From contig NZ_CP085301.1 of the NCBI RefSeq assembly GCF_020700235.1, forward strand, positions 3,038,001-3,102,000: 64,000 nt of DNA, read 5' to 3'. This stretch comes from Haladaptatus pallidirubidus. GTDB taxonomy: Archaea > Halobacteriota > Halobacteria > Halobacteriales > Haladaptataceae. Both the position numbers and the translations under genes were made by a program. Positions 16,003-25,709 of the stretch are shown piece by piece (the stretch's first letter is position 1; every line of letters starts with the position of its first letter). The notes below the pieces were generated by a model that ran no database searches, was not told the origin of the DNA, and saw only the letters and a list, made by a program, of their open reading frames with translations.

Positions 16003-17046
16003 ATGACAAACGATTCCACGATATACTACGACGACGACGCGAACGACGCACGACTCGAAAACAAGACGGTTGCCGTCCTCGGCTACGGCAGTCAGGGCCA
16101 CGCCCACGCGCAGAACCTCGCGGAAAGCGGGGTTGACGTTGTCGTCGGTCTCCGCGAATCGTCATCCTCGCGGAAGGCGGCGGAGGCCGACGGCCTGCGC
16201 GTAGCGACCCCGAAGGAAGCGGCCAGCCAATCGAACATCGTTTCCGTGCTGGTGCCAGATACGGTTCAGCCCGCCGTGTACGACGACATCGAATCCGAAC
16301 TGGAAGCTGGCGACACCCTCCAGTTCGCTCACGGCTTCAACATCCACTACGGCCAAATCGAACCGCCGGAGGACGTGGACGTGACGATGGTCGCGCCGAA
16401 GTCGCCGGGCCATCTCGTCCGTCGGAACTACCAAGCGGACGAGGGAACCCCCGGATTGCTCGCGATTTATCAAGACGCCAGCGGCGAGGCGAAAGCCGAG
16501 GCGCTGGCCTACGCGAAAGCCATCGGCTGTACCCGAGCGGGCGTGGTTGAAACGAGTTTCCAGGAGGAGACGGAGACCGACCTGTTCGGCGAGCAGGCCG
16601 TGCTCTGTGGCGGCGTCACCGAACTCATCAAGATGGGCTACGAGACGCTCGTGGACGCGGGCTACTCGCCGGAGATGGCCTACTTCGAATGTCTGAACGA
16701 GATGAAACTCATCGTCGACCTGCTGTACGAGGGCGGCCTGGGCGAGATGTGGGATTCGGTCTCCGACACCGCCGAGTACGGCGGTCTGACCCGCGGCGAG
16801 GTCGTCGTGGACGACCACGCCCGCGAGCGGATGGAGCAGGTGTTAGAAGAGGTTCAAAACGGCGAGTTCGCCCGCGAGTGGATTCTGGAGAATCAGGCCG
16901 GACGGCCGGGTTACCGCCAGAAACGGCAGGCCGAAAAGAGCCACGAAATCGAGGACGTCGGCGCGGAACTGCGGGACCTGTTCGCGTGGGCCGACGAGGA
17001 CGAATCGGCGGACGAGGAAAAACGGGAGGTACCGGCAGATGACTGA
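16003..17046 (+). CDS. ilvC: ketol-acid reductoisomerase
   Basis: 347 residues, class I length. N-terminal Rossmann domain with [15 protein letters not shown] (residues 26-40); the loop [10 protein letters not shown] is Ser-rich, as expected for NADPH preference. The C-terminal knotted domain carries the metal ligands in [14 protein letters not shown] and the conserved [14 protein letters not shown]. Converts acetolactate to 2,3-dihydroxyisovalerate. The last about 20 residues are an acidic tail. Its 3' end overlaps the next small ORF by 8 nt. Confidence 0.94.
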   Translation: MTNDSTIYYDDDANDARLENKTVAVLGYGSQGHAHAQNLAESGVDVVVGLRESSSSRKAAEADGLRVATPKEAASQSNIVSVLVPDTVQPAVYDDIESELEAGDTLQFAHGFNIHYGQIEPPEDVDVTMVAPKSPGHLVRRNYQADEGTPGLLAIYQDASGEAKAEALAYAKAIGCTRAGVVETSFQEETETDLFGEQAVLCGGVTELIKMGYETLVDAGYSPEMAYFECLNEMKLIVDLLYEGGLGEMWDSVSDTAEYGGLTRGEVVVDDHARERMEQVLEEVQNGEFAREWILENQAGRPGYRQKRQAEKSHEIEDVGAELRDLFAWADEDESADEEKREVPADD

Positions 17047-17413
17047 CGAGTCACCGCGCGACTCGAAACGGCGAACGGGGAACCCGGAAGAACGTCGTTC
17101 TTCCGGCGTGAGCCGTGAGCAAAACGAGCGAGAAGAAACGCGAGTCGCGAGTAACGAAAACAGAGAGATGGCGAACGTGAGCCACGTCCATCCGTACGCC
17201 GACCAGGGCGCGATGACGCGCGTGTTCAACCGCGGGCCGGTTTCGACGGATGGCGGAACTGCAGGTGACGAGGGAACAGCTGCAGGTGACGAGGAAACCA
17301 CGGCGAGCGATTCCGAGACGATGGCGGAGGTGTCCCACACCCCGCCGGAAGGGGCGGGTGACTCCTCCGAAGTATTCGAACGCGGGTACGAACACCAGGT
17401 AGGAAACACATGA
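17039..17413 (+). CDS. uncharacterised 124-aa protein between ilvC and leuC, with a duplicated motif
   Basis: Overlaps ilvC by 8 nt and leuC by 4 nt (ATGA), so it is translated within the operon. Two related blocks are visible: [23 protein letters not shown] (residues 44-66) and [11 protein letters not shown]...SSEVFERG (about 93-114), sharing M-A-x-V-S-H ... V-F-x-R-G. The linker is acidic and contains an in-frame direct repeat (15 nt at 17259-17273 and 17280-17294, encoding AGDEG/AGDEE). No catalytic motif or membrane segment. Position suggests a regulatory or scaffolding role in branched-chain synthesis; I do not recognise a characterised family. Confidence 0.75.
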   Translation: MTDESPRDSKRRTGNPEERRSSGVSREQNEREETRVASNENREMANVSHVHPYADQGAMTRVFNRGPVSTDGGTAGDEGTAAGDEETTASDSETMAEVSHTPPEGAGDSSEVFERGYEHQVGNT

Positions 17414-18831
17414 GCGAGGGAACGCTGTACGACGCGGTGTGGGATAGACACCGCGTCACCGAGCTGCCGACCGGGCAAACCCAGTTGTTCGTCGGCCTGC
17501 ACCTCATCCACGAGGTGACGAGTCCGCAAGCTTTCGGAATGCTACAGGAGCGCGACATGGAGGTCGCCTATCCCGATAGAACGCACGCCACTGTTGACCA
17601 CATCGTCCCGACCGCGGATCAGTCGCGACCCTACGGCGACGACGCCGCGGAGCAGATGATGTCCGAACTGGAGGAAAACGTTCGAGAGGCGGGCATCGAC
17701 TTCTCGCACCCCAACTCGGGTGACCAAGGCATCGTCCACGTTATCGGCCCGGAGCAGGGACTAACCCAGCCCGGCATGACCATCGTCTGCGGCGACAGCC
17801 ACACGGCCACACACGGTGCGTTCGGCGCGCTGGCGTTCGGCATCGGGACGAGTCAGATTCGGGACGTGCTGGCCACCGGAACCGTGGCGATGGAGAAACA
17901 GGACGTGCGCCAGATTCGCGTGAGGGGCGAACTCGGAGCGGGTGTCTCGGCGAAGGACGTGATTTTGGAAATCATCCGCCGACTCGGCACCGACGGCGGC
18001 GTCGGTTACGTCTACGAGTACGCGGGCGAAGCCGTCGAAAACATGGGCATGGAAGGCCGGATGAGCATCTGCAACATGTCCATCGAGGGCGGCGCTCGTG
18101 CCGGATACGTCAACCCCGACGAGACGACGTTCGAGTATCTGCGCGAGACGGACGCCTTCCGCGACGACCCAGAGACGTTCGAGCGACTGAAATCCTACTG
18201 GGAGTCGGTCCGGTCGGACGAGGACGCGAAGTACGACGACGTGGTCGAAATCGACGGCGACGATCTCGAACCGATGGTGACGTGGGGGACGACGCCCGGT
18301 CAGGGTGTCGGCATCACGGAGTCGATTCCGGAGCCCGACGAATTACCGGAGGCAAAGCGCGAAACGGCCCGGCAGGCACAAGAACACATGCGCGTCGAAC
18401 CGGGCGAGACGATGGCCGGCTACGACGTAGACGTGGCGTTCCTCGGCTCCTGTACGAACGCCCGACTGCCAGATTTGCGACGGGCCGCACAACTCGTGAA
18501 AGGTCGAGAGGTTCACGACGACGTTCGAGCGATGGTCGTCCCCGGAAGCCAACGCGTGAAAGCCGCGGCAGAGCGCGAGGGGCTGGACGAAATCTTCCGC
18601 GAGGCCGGATTCGACTGGCGAAACGCGGGTTGTTCGATGTGCCTCGGCATGAACGATGACCAGTTGGACGGCGACGAAGTCTGTGCCTCATCCTCGAATC
18701 GAAACTTCGTCGGACGGCAGGGAAGCCCGGATGGGAAAACCGTCCTGATGAGTCCGACGATGGTCGCCGCCGCGGCGATTCGCGGTGAAGTGACCGATGT
18801 GCGTGAGATGCAGGAGGTGGCGAAAGCATGA
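17410..18831 (+). CDS. leuC: 3-isopropylmalate dehydratase large subunit
   Basis: 473 residues, aconitase superfamily. Cluster-binding cysteines are in [12 protein letters not shown] (about residue 344) and [10 protein letters not shown] (about 404 and 407). Substrate-site motifs include [32 protein letters not shown] and [12 protein letters not shown]. With LeuD it isomerises 2-isopropylmalate (and probably citramalate). Start ATG 17410 overlaps the preceding ORF by 4 nt; the stop overlaps leuD by 4 nt. Confidence 0.94.
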   Translation: MSEGTLYDAVWDRHRVTELPTGQTQLFVGLHLIHEVTSPQAFGMLQERDMEVAYPDRTHATVDHIVPTADQSRPYGDDAAEQMMSELEENVREAGIDFSHPNSGDQGIVHVIGPEQGLTQPGMTIVCGDSHTATHGAFGALAFGIGTSQIRDVLATGTVAMEKQDVRQIRVRGELGAGVSAKDVILEIIRRLGTDGGVGYVYEYAGEAVENMGMEGRMSICNMSIEGGARAGYVNPDETTFEYLRETDAFRDDPETFERLKSYWESVRSDEDAKYDDVVEIDGDDLEPMVTWGTTPGQGVGITESIPEPDELPEAKRETARQAQEHMRVEPGETMAGYDVDVAFLGSCTNARLPDLRRAAQLVKGREVHDDVRAMVVPGSQRVKAAAEREGLDEIFREAGFDWRNAGCSMCLGMNDDQLDGDEVCASSSNRNFVGRQGSPDGKTVLMSPTMVAAAAIRGEVTDVREMQEVAKA

Positions 18832-19469
18832 CGGAGACGGACGAGAAATCGACGGAAACGGACGAGAGCGTGACCGAAGAAATCGAAACGGAATCCGGAA
18901 CCGGCGTCGCGGTTCGCGGCAACGACATCGACACCGACCAAATCATCCCGGCGCGGTTCATGAAGGTGGTCACGTTCGACGGTCTGGGCCAGTTCACCTT
19001 CTTCGACCAGCGGTTTACCGACGAGGACGAACGGAAAGATCATCCGTTTAACCGCGACCAACACCGAGACGCCTCGGTGCTGGTCGTCAACGCCAACTTC
19101 GGCTGTGGCTCCTCACGCGAGCACGCGCCGCAGGCGCTCGCCCGCTGGGGAATCGACGCTATCGTCGGCGAGAGCTTCGCCGAGATCTTCGCCGGGAACT
19201 GCCTCGCCTTGGGGATTCCGACCGTCACCGCCGATTCGGAGACGGTCGGCGAGCTGCAGGCGTTCGTCGAATCGAATCCCGACGCTGAAATCGAGGTTGA
19301 CGTGGCGAACGAAACGATTCGCTACGACGGCCAAAAAATCGAGGCGAACGTGGACGACGCCCAGAAAAAAGCCCTCGTGGAGGGTATTTGGGATACGACT
19401 GCCCTGATGAAGTCGAACGAGAAAGCAATCGCCGAGACGGCCGAAAATCTCCCCTACGTGGAACCATGA
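18828..19469 (+). CDS. leuD: 3-isopropylmalate dehydratase small subunit
   Basis: 213 residues. An acidic N-terminal extension of about 25 residues (Glu/Thr-rich) precedes the swivel domain, with [16 protein letters not shown] and the conserved [15 protein letters not shown] (about residue 91). Partner of LeuC. Overlaps leuC by 4 nt upstream and leuB by 4 nt downstream. Confidence 0.93.
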   Translation: MTETDEKSTETDESVTEEIETESGTGVAVRGNDIDTDQIIPARFMKVVTFDGLGQFTFFDQRFTDEDERKDHPFNRDQHRDASVLVVNANFGCGSSREHAPQALARWGIDAIVGESFAEIFAGNCLALGIPTVTADSETVGELQAFVESNPDAEIEVDVANETIRYDGQKIEANVDDAQKKALVEGIWDTTALMKSNEKAIAETAENLPYVEP

Positions 19470-20449
19470 CCGATCGAATCGCAGTCATTCCCGGCGACGG
19501 AATCGGACGGGAAGTCGTCCCCGCGACTCAGCGCGTTCTCGAAGCGGTCGAACCGGAATTTTCGTTCGTGGAGGCCGCCGCGGGTGATGCGGTCAAAGAA
19601 GAGACCGGAACCGCGCTTCCGGCCGAAACCCGCGAACTCGTGGCGGACGCGGATGCGACCCTGTTCGGCGCGGCGGGCGAGACGGCGGCGGACGTCATCC
19701 TCCCCCTTCGGCAGATCGTGGGTTCGTTCGTCAACGTTCGGCCCGCGCGGGCGTACCCCGGCACCGACGCCCTGCGCCCCGAAACCGACCTCGTCTTCCT
19801 CCGCGAAAATACGGAAGGAGTCTACACTGGCCACGAATCTCGACTGACCGACGACGTGGCGACCCTGACCCGCGTCGTCACGGAATTCGCCTCGGAGCGA
19901 CTCGCCGAATTCGCCTGCGAGTACGTCGAGGAGCGCGACGAGGACGGGTTCACCATCGCGCACAAGGCCAACGTAATGCGCGAGACGGACGGCCTCTTCC
20001 GCGACACGGTAGACCGCGTGGCCGACGTTCGCGGCGTCCCCCACGACGAAGCGCTGATGGACGCGCTGGCGACCCACCTCTGTCTCCACCCCGAGGAGTA
20101 CGGCGTGGTCGTCTGTCCGAACCTCGCTGGCGACGTGCTCTCCGACCTCGCTGCCGGACTCGTCGGCGGACTGGGGCTGCTCCCCTCCGCCAACATCGGC
20201 CCGGAAAACGCCCTGTTCGAACCGGTTCACGGCACCGCCCCGGACATCGCGGGCGAGGGCGTGGCGAACCCCTGCGCGACGATGTTCTCCGCCGCGATGC
20301 TGTTGGAGTATCTGGACTACGACGAGGAGGGGAAGGCAGTCCGAAGTGCCGTGGAATCCGTGCTGGAAGACGGCCCACGGACGCCCGATTTGGGCGGCTC
20401 TGCCGGAACTGATGCGGTTACTGACGCGGTGCTGGGGCAGTTGTCGTAA
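19466..20449 (+). CDS. leuB: 3-isopropylmalate dehydrogenase
   Basis: 327 residues starting [20 protein letters not shown] at the ATGA overlap with leuD; longer in-frame starts would read through leuD. Isocitrate/isopropylmalate dehydrogenase family, with [45 protein letters not shown] and [12 protein letters not shown]. Oxidatively decarboxylates 3-isopropylmalate. Last gene of the cluster. The homologous homoisocitrate or isocitrate enzymes are less likely given the operon. Confidence 0.92.
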   Translation: MTDRIAVIPGDGIGREVVPATQRVLEAVEPEFSFVEAAAGDAVKEETGTALPAETRELVADADATLFGAAGETAADVILPLRQIVGSFVNVRPARAYPGTDALRPETDLVFLRENTEGVYTGHESRLTDDVATLTRVVTEFASERLAEFACEYVEERDEDGFTIAHKANVMRETDGLFRDTVDRVADVRGVPHDEALMDALATHLCLHPEEYGVVVCPNLAGDVLSDLAAGLVGGLGLLPSANIGPENALFEPVHGTAPDIAGEGVANPCATMFSAAMLLEYLDYDEEGKAVRSAVESVLEDGPRTPDLGGSAGTDAVTDAVLGQLS

Positions 20450-20482
20450 CGCAACTCGTTTCACTCCTTCTACTGGGTGCGA

Positions 20483-20713
20483 TTACAAGAGTCCGGACAG
20501 CACCCAGAATAGGCCGAAGACCCCGAGAAAGACGAATCCGATTTGCGTCAGCAGCACCTTCCATCCCGCGGGTTCGACTTCGTCCCACGGGGTCGTGCTT
20601 CCGACGGAATCTAACTGTTCGCTGAACCGTGAGAGATGATATGAAAAGCGATAGCCCACCGCACCGACCACGATACTTGCGAGACCGAGGAATATTCTTC
20701 CGGAATCTGCCAT
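20483..20713 (-). CDS. small two-helix membrane protein
   Basis: 76 residues starting MADSGRIFLGLAS. Two hydrophobic segments (about 7-23 and 53-74) flank a polar, acidic loop. Codon use follows the surrounding genes. Convergent with leuB, 33 nt away. Family not recognised. Confidence 0.6.
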   Translation of the reverse strand: MADSGRIFLGLASIVVGAVGYRFSYHLSRFSEQLDSVGSTTPWDEVEPAGWKVLLTQIGFVFLGVFGLFWVLSGLL

Positions 20714-20842
20714 ACGTTTTGTTCCGATGTTCGTGGTATACGTTTTCTGTCCTGAATGTCCGCTTTCGGATGGTCAAACTACGACTTCGAAGTGGTGTTC
20801 TGGTTGCTAAGAAACCGTTTCCGAGGATTTAGCGGCTCCAAC

Positions 20843-20905
20843 TGCTAGGCGCAAGCCACGTCCGCCTTCCCTCCCTCCTCTCGCAGGCGTGACCTGCGCC
20901 TAGCA
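20843..20905. repeat. inverted repeat, possible 3'-end structure of the ABC exporter operon
   Basis: Perfect 11-bp arms TGCTAGGCGCA (20843-20853) and TGCGCCTAGCA (20895-20905), with a partial extension inward (agccacg / ggcgtgacc). It lies 36 nt beyond the stop of the permease gene. It holds two copies of CTAG, a tetranucleotide usually scarce in prokaryotic genomes. Terminator or small mobile-element remnant; undecided. Confidence 0.4.
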
Positions 20906-20940
20906 ACTCCGAACTGGCTTCCCTGAAAAATTGTCGTGAA

Positions 20941-21726
20941 TTAGTCCGTCAACCCGTAGCCGCGCCGGAACAGGTACGCATCGACCAGCATGAACACCAC
21001 GGTCAGCCCCGACAGCACGGCGAGCGAGAGATTTGGATTGACTTCAGACGCCCCCAAAAAGCCATACCGAATCCCGTTCACCATGTACACCATCGGGTTG
21101 AGTAGGGTGACGTCGCGGAAGATGCCCGGCGGAAGGCTGTTGACGGTGTAGAACACCCCGCCGAAGAAGACGAGGGGGCGGACGAGGAACTGGTTCATCA
21201 TCGTCAAGTTGTCCCAGTCGTCGGCCCAGAGGCCGCCGACCACGCCGACGCTCGAAAACAGGAGCGTGATGACGAACGCGAAGGCGAGGAGGTAGAACGG
21301 CTTTGCGACGCCGACGCTGGTGAAGAACGCGCCAATGACGGCGATGAGCGCTCCGACGAGCAGGCCGCGAACCGCGCCGGAGACGATGTACGCCGCGACC
21401 ATCCGCGAGTAGGACATCGGCGAGGTCAGCGCCTCCTCGATGTAGCGGTTCCAACGCCCGTGGAAGATGGAAAACGACGAGTTTTCGAACGCGTTGGAAA
21501 TCGCGCCGAGTACCACCAGACCGGGCAGGATGAACGTGATGTAATCCACGGTCAGCCCGTCGAACTTCATCGTTCCGACCCGTTCGCCGAGGACGACGCC
21601 GAACACGGCGAAATACAGCACGTTCGTCACGAACGGCGGGACGAAGGTGTTCCGCGGTCTGCGCAGGAATCTGAGAATTTCTCTGCGCGTGAGCGTCGCG
21701 AATCCGGTCACGCTACCGTTGCTCAT
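20941..21726 (-). CDS. ABC-2 type transporter permease
   Basis: 261 residues with about six membrane segments: RRPRNTFVPPFVTNVLYFAVFG at the start, the conserved LTSPMSYSRMVAAY region and PLVFFGGVFYTVNSLPP before the fifth segment. Typical ABC2_membrane permease (NodJ/DrrB-like) for export of a drug, lipid or polysaccharide. Its start overlaps the stop of the ATPase gene by 4 nt, so the two form an exporter pair. Confidence 0.87.
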   Translation of the reverse strand: MSNGSVTGFATLTRREILRFLRRPRNTFVPPFVTNVLYFAVFGVVLGERVGTMKFDGLTVDYITFILPGLVVLGAISNAFENSSFSIFHGRWNRYIEEALTSPMSYSRMVAAYIVSGAVRGLLVGALIAVIGAFFTSVGVAKPFYLLAFAFVITLLFSSVGVVGGLWADDWDNLTMMNQFLVRPLVFFGGVFYTVNSLPPGIFRDVTLLNPMVYMVNGIRYGFLGASEVNPNLSLAVLSGLTVVFMLVDAYLFRRGYGLTD

Positions 21727-22712
21727 CTTTTTCCTCCGTCCGCCATCGCCGAAACCGCCTCCTCTTCCGCGTTCTCCTCCGTTCTTTCGTCCTCAGTTCG
21801 TGTCATCGATACGAACACCTCTTCGAGCGATGTTCGAGAGATGTCGAAGTAGTCGATTTCGAACCCTTTCCGGTCGAGTTCGCGGACGAGTTCCGGGGCG
21901 AGCAGTCCGGCCTCCTGGGCCGTGATGACGAGGTCGTCGCCGTCGAGTTCGACCTCCCGAATCTTGTCGCGGCCCGCGGAGAGATGGGGTTCGGTTTCGG
22001 GCGGGTTGCGGAGCGTCACCGTGATTTTGTCCGGCCCTTGGTTCATCAATTCGTCGGGACTCGCCACCTCGACGATTCGCCCCGAATCGAGAATCGCCAC
22101 TTCGTCGCAGAGTCGTTCCGCCTCCTCGATGTAGTGGGTCGTGAGCAGCACCGTCGTTCCCGACTCGTTGAGTTCGATAATCGTCTCCCAAAGTTCGTGG
22201 CGGATCTGCACGTCCACGCCCGCGGTCGGTTCGTCCAGAATGAGCAGATCGGGGTCGGTGATGAGCGCCCGCGCCAGCATGAACCGGCGCTTCATACCGC
22301 CGGAAAGCCAATCGAATCGCGTGTCGCGCTTATCGTAGATGCCGACCTGTTTTAGCACCTCGTCGGCCTTCTCCTTCGCCTCGGATTTCGGGATTCCGTG
22401 ATAGCCCGCCTTGTGTTCCAACACCTCTCGAATCGGGAAAAATCGGTCGACGTTGAACTCCTGGGGCGCGAGGCCGATTCTGTCACGCGCTTCGCGGTAG
22501 TCGTCTTCCACGTCCGCACCGAACACCGCGGCGGTGCCGCCGGATTTTTTCACCAGTCCGACGAGAATGTTGATGAACGTCGTCTTGCCCGCGCCGTTCG
22601 GGCCGAGCAGGCCGAAAAACGACCCCTCCGGAACGTCGAGCGAAACCCCCTTCAGCGCCCGAACATCCCCGTACTGTTTCTCTAGGTCCCGGATACGTAT
22701 CGCAGAATCCAT
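21723..22712 (-). CDS. ABC transporter ATP-binding protein (DrrA/NatA type)
   Basis: 329 residues. Walker A GPNGAGKTTF (about 38-47), signature LSGGMKRRFMLARAL, Walker B LLILDEPTAGVD, H-loop TTHYIEEAE. A C-terminal regulatory region (240-310) ends in an acidic tail. Works with the overlapping permease. A TATA-like GCTTAACC lies about 30 nt before ATG 22712, consistent with a leaderless start. Confidence 0.9.
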   Translation of the reverse strand: MDSAIRIRDLEKQYGDVRALKGVSLDVPEGSFFGLLGPNGAGKTTFINILVGLVKKSGGTAAVFGADVEDDYREARDRIGLAPQEFNVDRFFPIREVLEHKAGYHGIPKSEAKEKADEVLKQVGIYDKRDTRFDWLSGGMKRRFMLARALITDPDLLILDEPTAGVDVQIRHELWETIIELNESGTTVLLTTHYIEEAERLCDEVAILDSGRIVEVASPDELMNQGPDKITVTLRNPPETEPHLSAGRDKIREVELDGDDLVITAQEAGLLAPELVRELDRKGFEIDYFDISRTSLEEVFVSMTRTEDERTEENAEEEAVSAMADGGKR

Positions 22713-22757
22713 CGAAAACCCGTAGCGGACGGGCGCGGTTAAGCCTGCTGAACCGGG

Positions 22758-24074
22758 TCAGAGGTTCGCAAGCACGTCGTCCGCGTCGTCCAGATAGCAT
22801 TCGAGATGCTCCTCCCCGTGGGCGAACGAGAGGTGGTGTCGTTTGTACGGGTTCGGCGTGAAGAAGTGCCCCCGTTCTCGCATTCCTCCAGCGAACTCGC
22901 GGAATTTCTCTTCGTCCAATCCGAGAATGTCCTCGTAGCTTTCCGGTTCTCCCGTCACCCCGAACTGGATGCTGAAGATGCTCCGATGGCCGACGACGCG
23001 ACCCGGAACACCGCGGTCGGCGAGCAGGTCGCGAAGTCCGGCGCGGTAGTCGTCGCCGAGGTCGGTGACGTAACTCTGCACGTCTTCCTCGACGATGGTA
23101 TCGATCGTCTCGCGCGCAGCGGCCAGTCCCGGCAGATTTCCGGAGTAGGTTCCGCTGATGACGACGCCGGATTTGTTGTCGCCGCCCGCCTGCGAGAGCA
23201 ACTCTTCGCGGCCGCCGACCGCCGCAACCGGGTAGCCGTTACCCAGCGCCTTCGCCACGCAGGTCAAATCGGGTTTTACGCCAAACTCGCCCTGCGCGCC
23301 GTTCGGCGAGTGTCGGAATCCGGAAATCACCTCGTCGAAGATGAGGGGTACGTCGGCCTCCTCGGTCAGTTCGCGGAGGGTCTGCAGGAACTCCCGTCGG
23401 GGTAAAATACAGCCGACGGAGTGCGGAACCGGTTCGAGGATGACACCCGCGAGGTCGTCACCGTGGTCGCGGAAAACGTCCTCGACGGCTTTCGAATCGT
23501 TGAACGGCACTACGAGCGTGTTCTCCACCGCGGACGAAAGCATCCCCTCGGATTCGGGATACTGCTCGCCGAGGCCGTCTTCCGGCGGATAGACGCTCAC
23601 GTCCACGTAATCGTGCCAGCCGTGGTAACAGCCCTCGAATTTGAGAATTTTCTCGTTGCCAGTTGCGGCGCGCGCGAGGCGAATAGCGTGGTAGGTCGCC
23701 TCGCTCCCGCTGTTGCAGAAGTTGACCTGCTCGACGCTCGGTAACTGTTCGACCAGTCGCTCGGCCACCTCGACTTCGAGCGGGGCCGTCCCGGCCCCGT
23801 AGAGAACGCCGCCGTCGATGGCTCTCCGGGCGGCGTCGTCCACCGAGTCGTAGGCGTGGCCGAGAATGATGGGGCCGAATCCGAGGTGATAATCCGTGTA
23901 TTCGTCGCCATCGACCGTCGTGAGCGTCGCGTCCTTCGCGCGCTCGAAGGCGATCTCGCCCGTGCCGTAGGCCTGTGCCCGGAGGCCGGTCTGGGCACCG
24001 CCGGGAATAACGTTTCGGGCGCGGTTGACGATTCGTTCGCTCTCCGTCGCATCGCTCGTGGATTTCTGCGTCAT
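22758..24074 (-). CDS. class-III PLP-dependent aminotransferase, glutamate-1-semialdehyde mutase-like
   Basis: 438 residues starting MTQKSTSDATESER. PLP elements: NSGSEATYHAIRLARAATG, the Asp-containing LIFDEVISGFRH, and the Schiff-base lysine in CVAKALGNGYPVAAVGG. It resembles HemL in outline but lacks the true HemL start (GGVNSPVRA-like) and the GGGLPVGA lysine context. It is therefore more likely a paralogue acting on another amino donor or acid. Only 28 nt separate it from the upstream dicarboxylate symporter on the same strand, suggesting a shared substrate pathway. Confidence 0.8.
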   Translation of the reverse strand: MTQKSTSDATESERIVNRARNVIPGGAQTGLRAQAYGTGEIAFERAKDATLTTVDGDEYTDYHLGFGPIILGHAYDSVDDAARRAIDGGVLYGAGTAPLEVEVAERLVEQLPSVEQVNFCNSGSEATYHAIRLARAATGNEKILKFEGCYHGWHDYVDVSVYPPEDGLGEQYPESEGMLSSAVENTLVVPFNDSKAVEDVFRDHGDDLAGVILEPVPHSVGCILPRREFLQTLRELTEEADVPLIFDEVISGFRHSPNGAQGEFGVKPDLTCVAKALGNGYPVAAVGGREELLSQAGGDNKSGVVISGTYSGNLPGLAAARETIDTIVEEDVQSYVTDLGDDYRAGLRDLLADRGVPGRVVGHRSIFSIQFGVTGEPESYEDILGLDEEKFREFAGGMRERGHFFTPNPYKRHHLSFAHGEEHLECYLDDADDVLANL

Positions 24075-24102
24075 AGCTGAAAGGAATTCGAGTTGGTGTT
24101 CG

Positions 24103-25428
24103 TCAGTCGTCGGTTGTCGGTGTCGCGACGCCACCGGTATCAGCACCGTCGGCGGGCCAAACCCCAGTCGTAAAGTCGATTGCGCCGTTCCACTTCGCCA
24201 CGAGGGTCGTCACGGCGAGGTCGCCGGTGACGTTGTTCATCGTTCGAAGGCGGTCAAGTAGCGGGTCAACTCCCGCAACCATCGCGATGGGGGCCAGTGG
24301 AAGGCCGACCTGCTGAAACACGACGGTCATCATGATGAGGCTCGCGCTGGGAACGCCCGCGGTACCGATACTGGCGAGGAGTGCGGTAATGAGGACGCTG
24401 AACTGTTGTGCAAGCGTGAGCGACTCGCCGACCACGTTCGCCGCGAAGATGGTGGCGATACCGAGATACATCGCCGTTCCGTCCATATTGATGGTCGCAC
24501 CGAGCGGGAGCGAAAAGCCGTACACGTCCTCATCAATGCCGAGGTTTTCGTCCGCGTTGGACATCGTCACCGGAAGTGTGCCGCTCGACGAGCGGATACT
24601 CAACGCGGTCATCATGGCATCTCGACTGCCTTCCACGAAGTCAATGGGTGACTTCCGAACGAGTCCGAGGAGGATGAAGAGGAAGTAAACGACCGATATT
24701 TGGATGGTGATGGCGATAGCGAGCGCGGCACAGAGTTTGAACAGAGAGACGATGGCATCGATGCCGATGTCCCCGAAGAGGGAGGCCATCAACGCGAACA
24801 CGCCGATGACGCCGTACTCCATCACACCCCAGACGATTTTGAACATGACTTCGGTGCCCACCTCGACGGCGTTGAATATCGACTCGACGCCGGTTTCCAT
24901 GGTCGAGCCTGGTTTCGCCTCGTCCCGTACCACCGTCAAACCGATACCAAAGACGAGGGAGAAGAAGATGATACCGAGCATCTGCCCCTCGGCCATCGCA
25001 GCTAACGGATTCTCCGGCACGATGTTGAGGAATACCTCACCGAGCGGTGGGGCTTGCCCTGGATCGACGTTGGCGCTTTGATCCAATTCGATTCCCACAC
25101 CGGGGTTAATGACGTTACTTACACCGAGTCCGATGGCGATAGCGATCATCGTCGTAAAGAGATACAGCAGAACGACTTGGCCACCGACCTTGCCGAGATT
25201 CTGCGGCGAGAGGTTTCGGGCGGCCATGATGAGCGTAAAGACGACGATAGGGACGATAACCATCTTCAGCAGCCGGACGAACAGGTCGCCGAGCGGCTGG
25301 AGGCTTGTCGCTGGTTCGCCGACGACCACCCCGATGATGGAGCCGAGGACGAACGCGGTCGCGATTCGATAAATTATCGGCACCGACCGATATCGTTGCC
25401 ACGCTCCGTATACTGTGCTATCCGTCAT
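24103..25428 (-). CDS. dicarboxylate/amino acid:cation (DAACS) symporter
   Basis: 441 residues, about eight membrane segments with two re-entrant hairpins. Family motifs: IRSSSGTLPVT (HP1), PLGATINMDGTAMY (TM7), ASIGTAGVPSAS (HP2) and DRLRTMNNVTGD (TM8). Glt/DctA-type uptake of glutamate, aspartate or C4-dicarboxylates with Na+ or H+. First gene of a two-gene unit with the aminotransferase. A small palindrome AGTTTaggAAACT (25484-25496) lies upstream. Confidence 0.9.
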   Translation of the reverse strand: MTDSTVYGAWQRYRSVPIIYRIATAFVLGSIIGVVVGEPATSLQPLGDLFVRLLKMVIVPIVVFTLIMAARNLSPQNLGKVGGQVVLLYLFTTMIAIAIGLGVSNVINPGVGIELDQSANVDPGQAPPLGEVFLNIVPENPLAAMAEGQMLGIIFFSLVFGIGLTVVRDEAKPGSTMETGVESIFNAVEVGTEVMFKIVWGVMEYGVIGVFALMASLFGDIGIDAIVSLFKLCAALAIAITIQISVVYFLFILLGLVRKSPIDFVEGSRDAMMTALSIRSSSGTLPVTMSNADENLGIDEDVYGFSLPLGATINMDGTAMYLGIATIFAANVVGESLTLAQQFSVLITALLASIGTAGVPSASLIMMTVVFQQVGLPLAPIAMVAGVDPLLDRLRTMNNVTGDLAVTTLVAKWNGAIDFTTGVWPADGADTGGVATPTTDD

Positions 25429-25709
25429 ACTCTAACAATATACATAGATACCTCCCAAAACGGTTTCGGTTCCCTACAAAATGAGTTTAGGAAACTATGT
25501 ATTGCAAATTAAATTTGGAAACTTACATTGTTATCCTGATGTCTTAATATCTTCTACCGTCCGGGAACTTCGACCTCTTTTTATCGTCGAGAGGCAGATT
25601 ACGGTACAGAACCTAAGCGTTCGTTCTACTCATCGCATGTTCGTTCCGAATCGCCCCGCTCGTCTTCTCTTTCGCGTATTTCGGGTCGCTTGTCCGCCGT
25701 GGGGCGTAC

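Noticed and set aside
22758..24074. Annotation as glutamate-1-semialdehyde aminotransferase (hemL)
   Set aside because: HemL-specific N-terminal and lysine-site contexts are not matched, so only the broader class-III family is supported.
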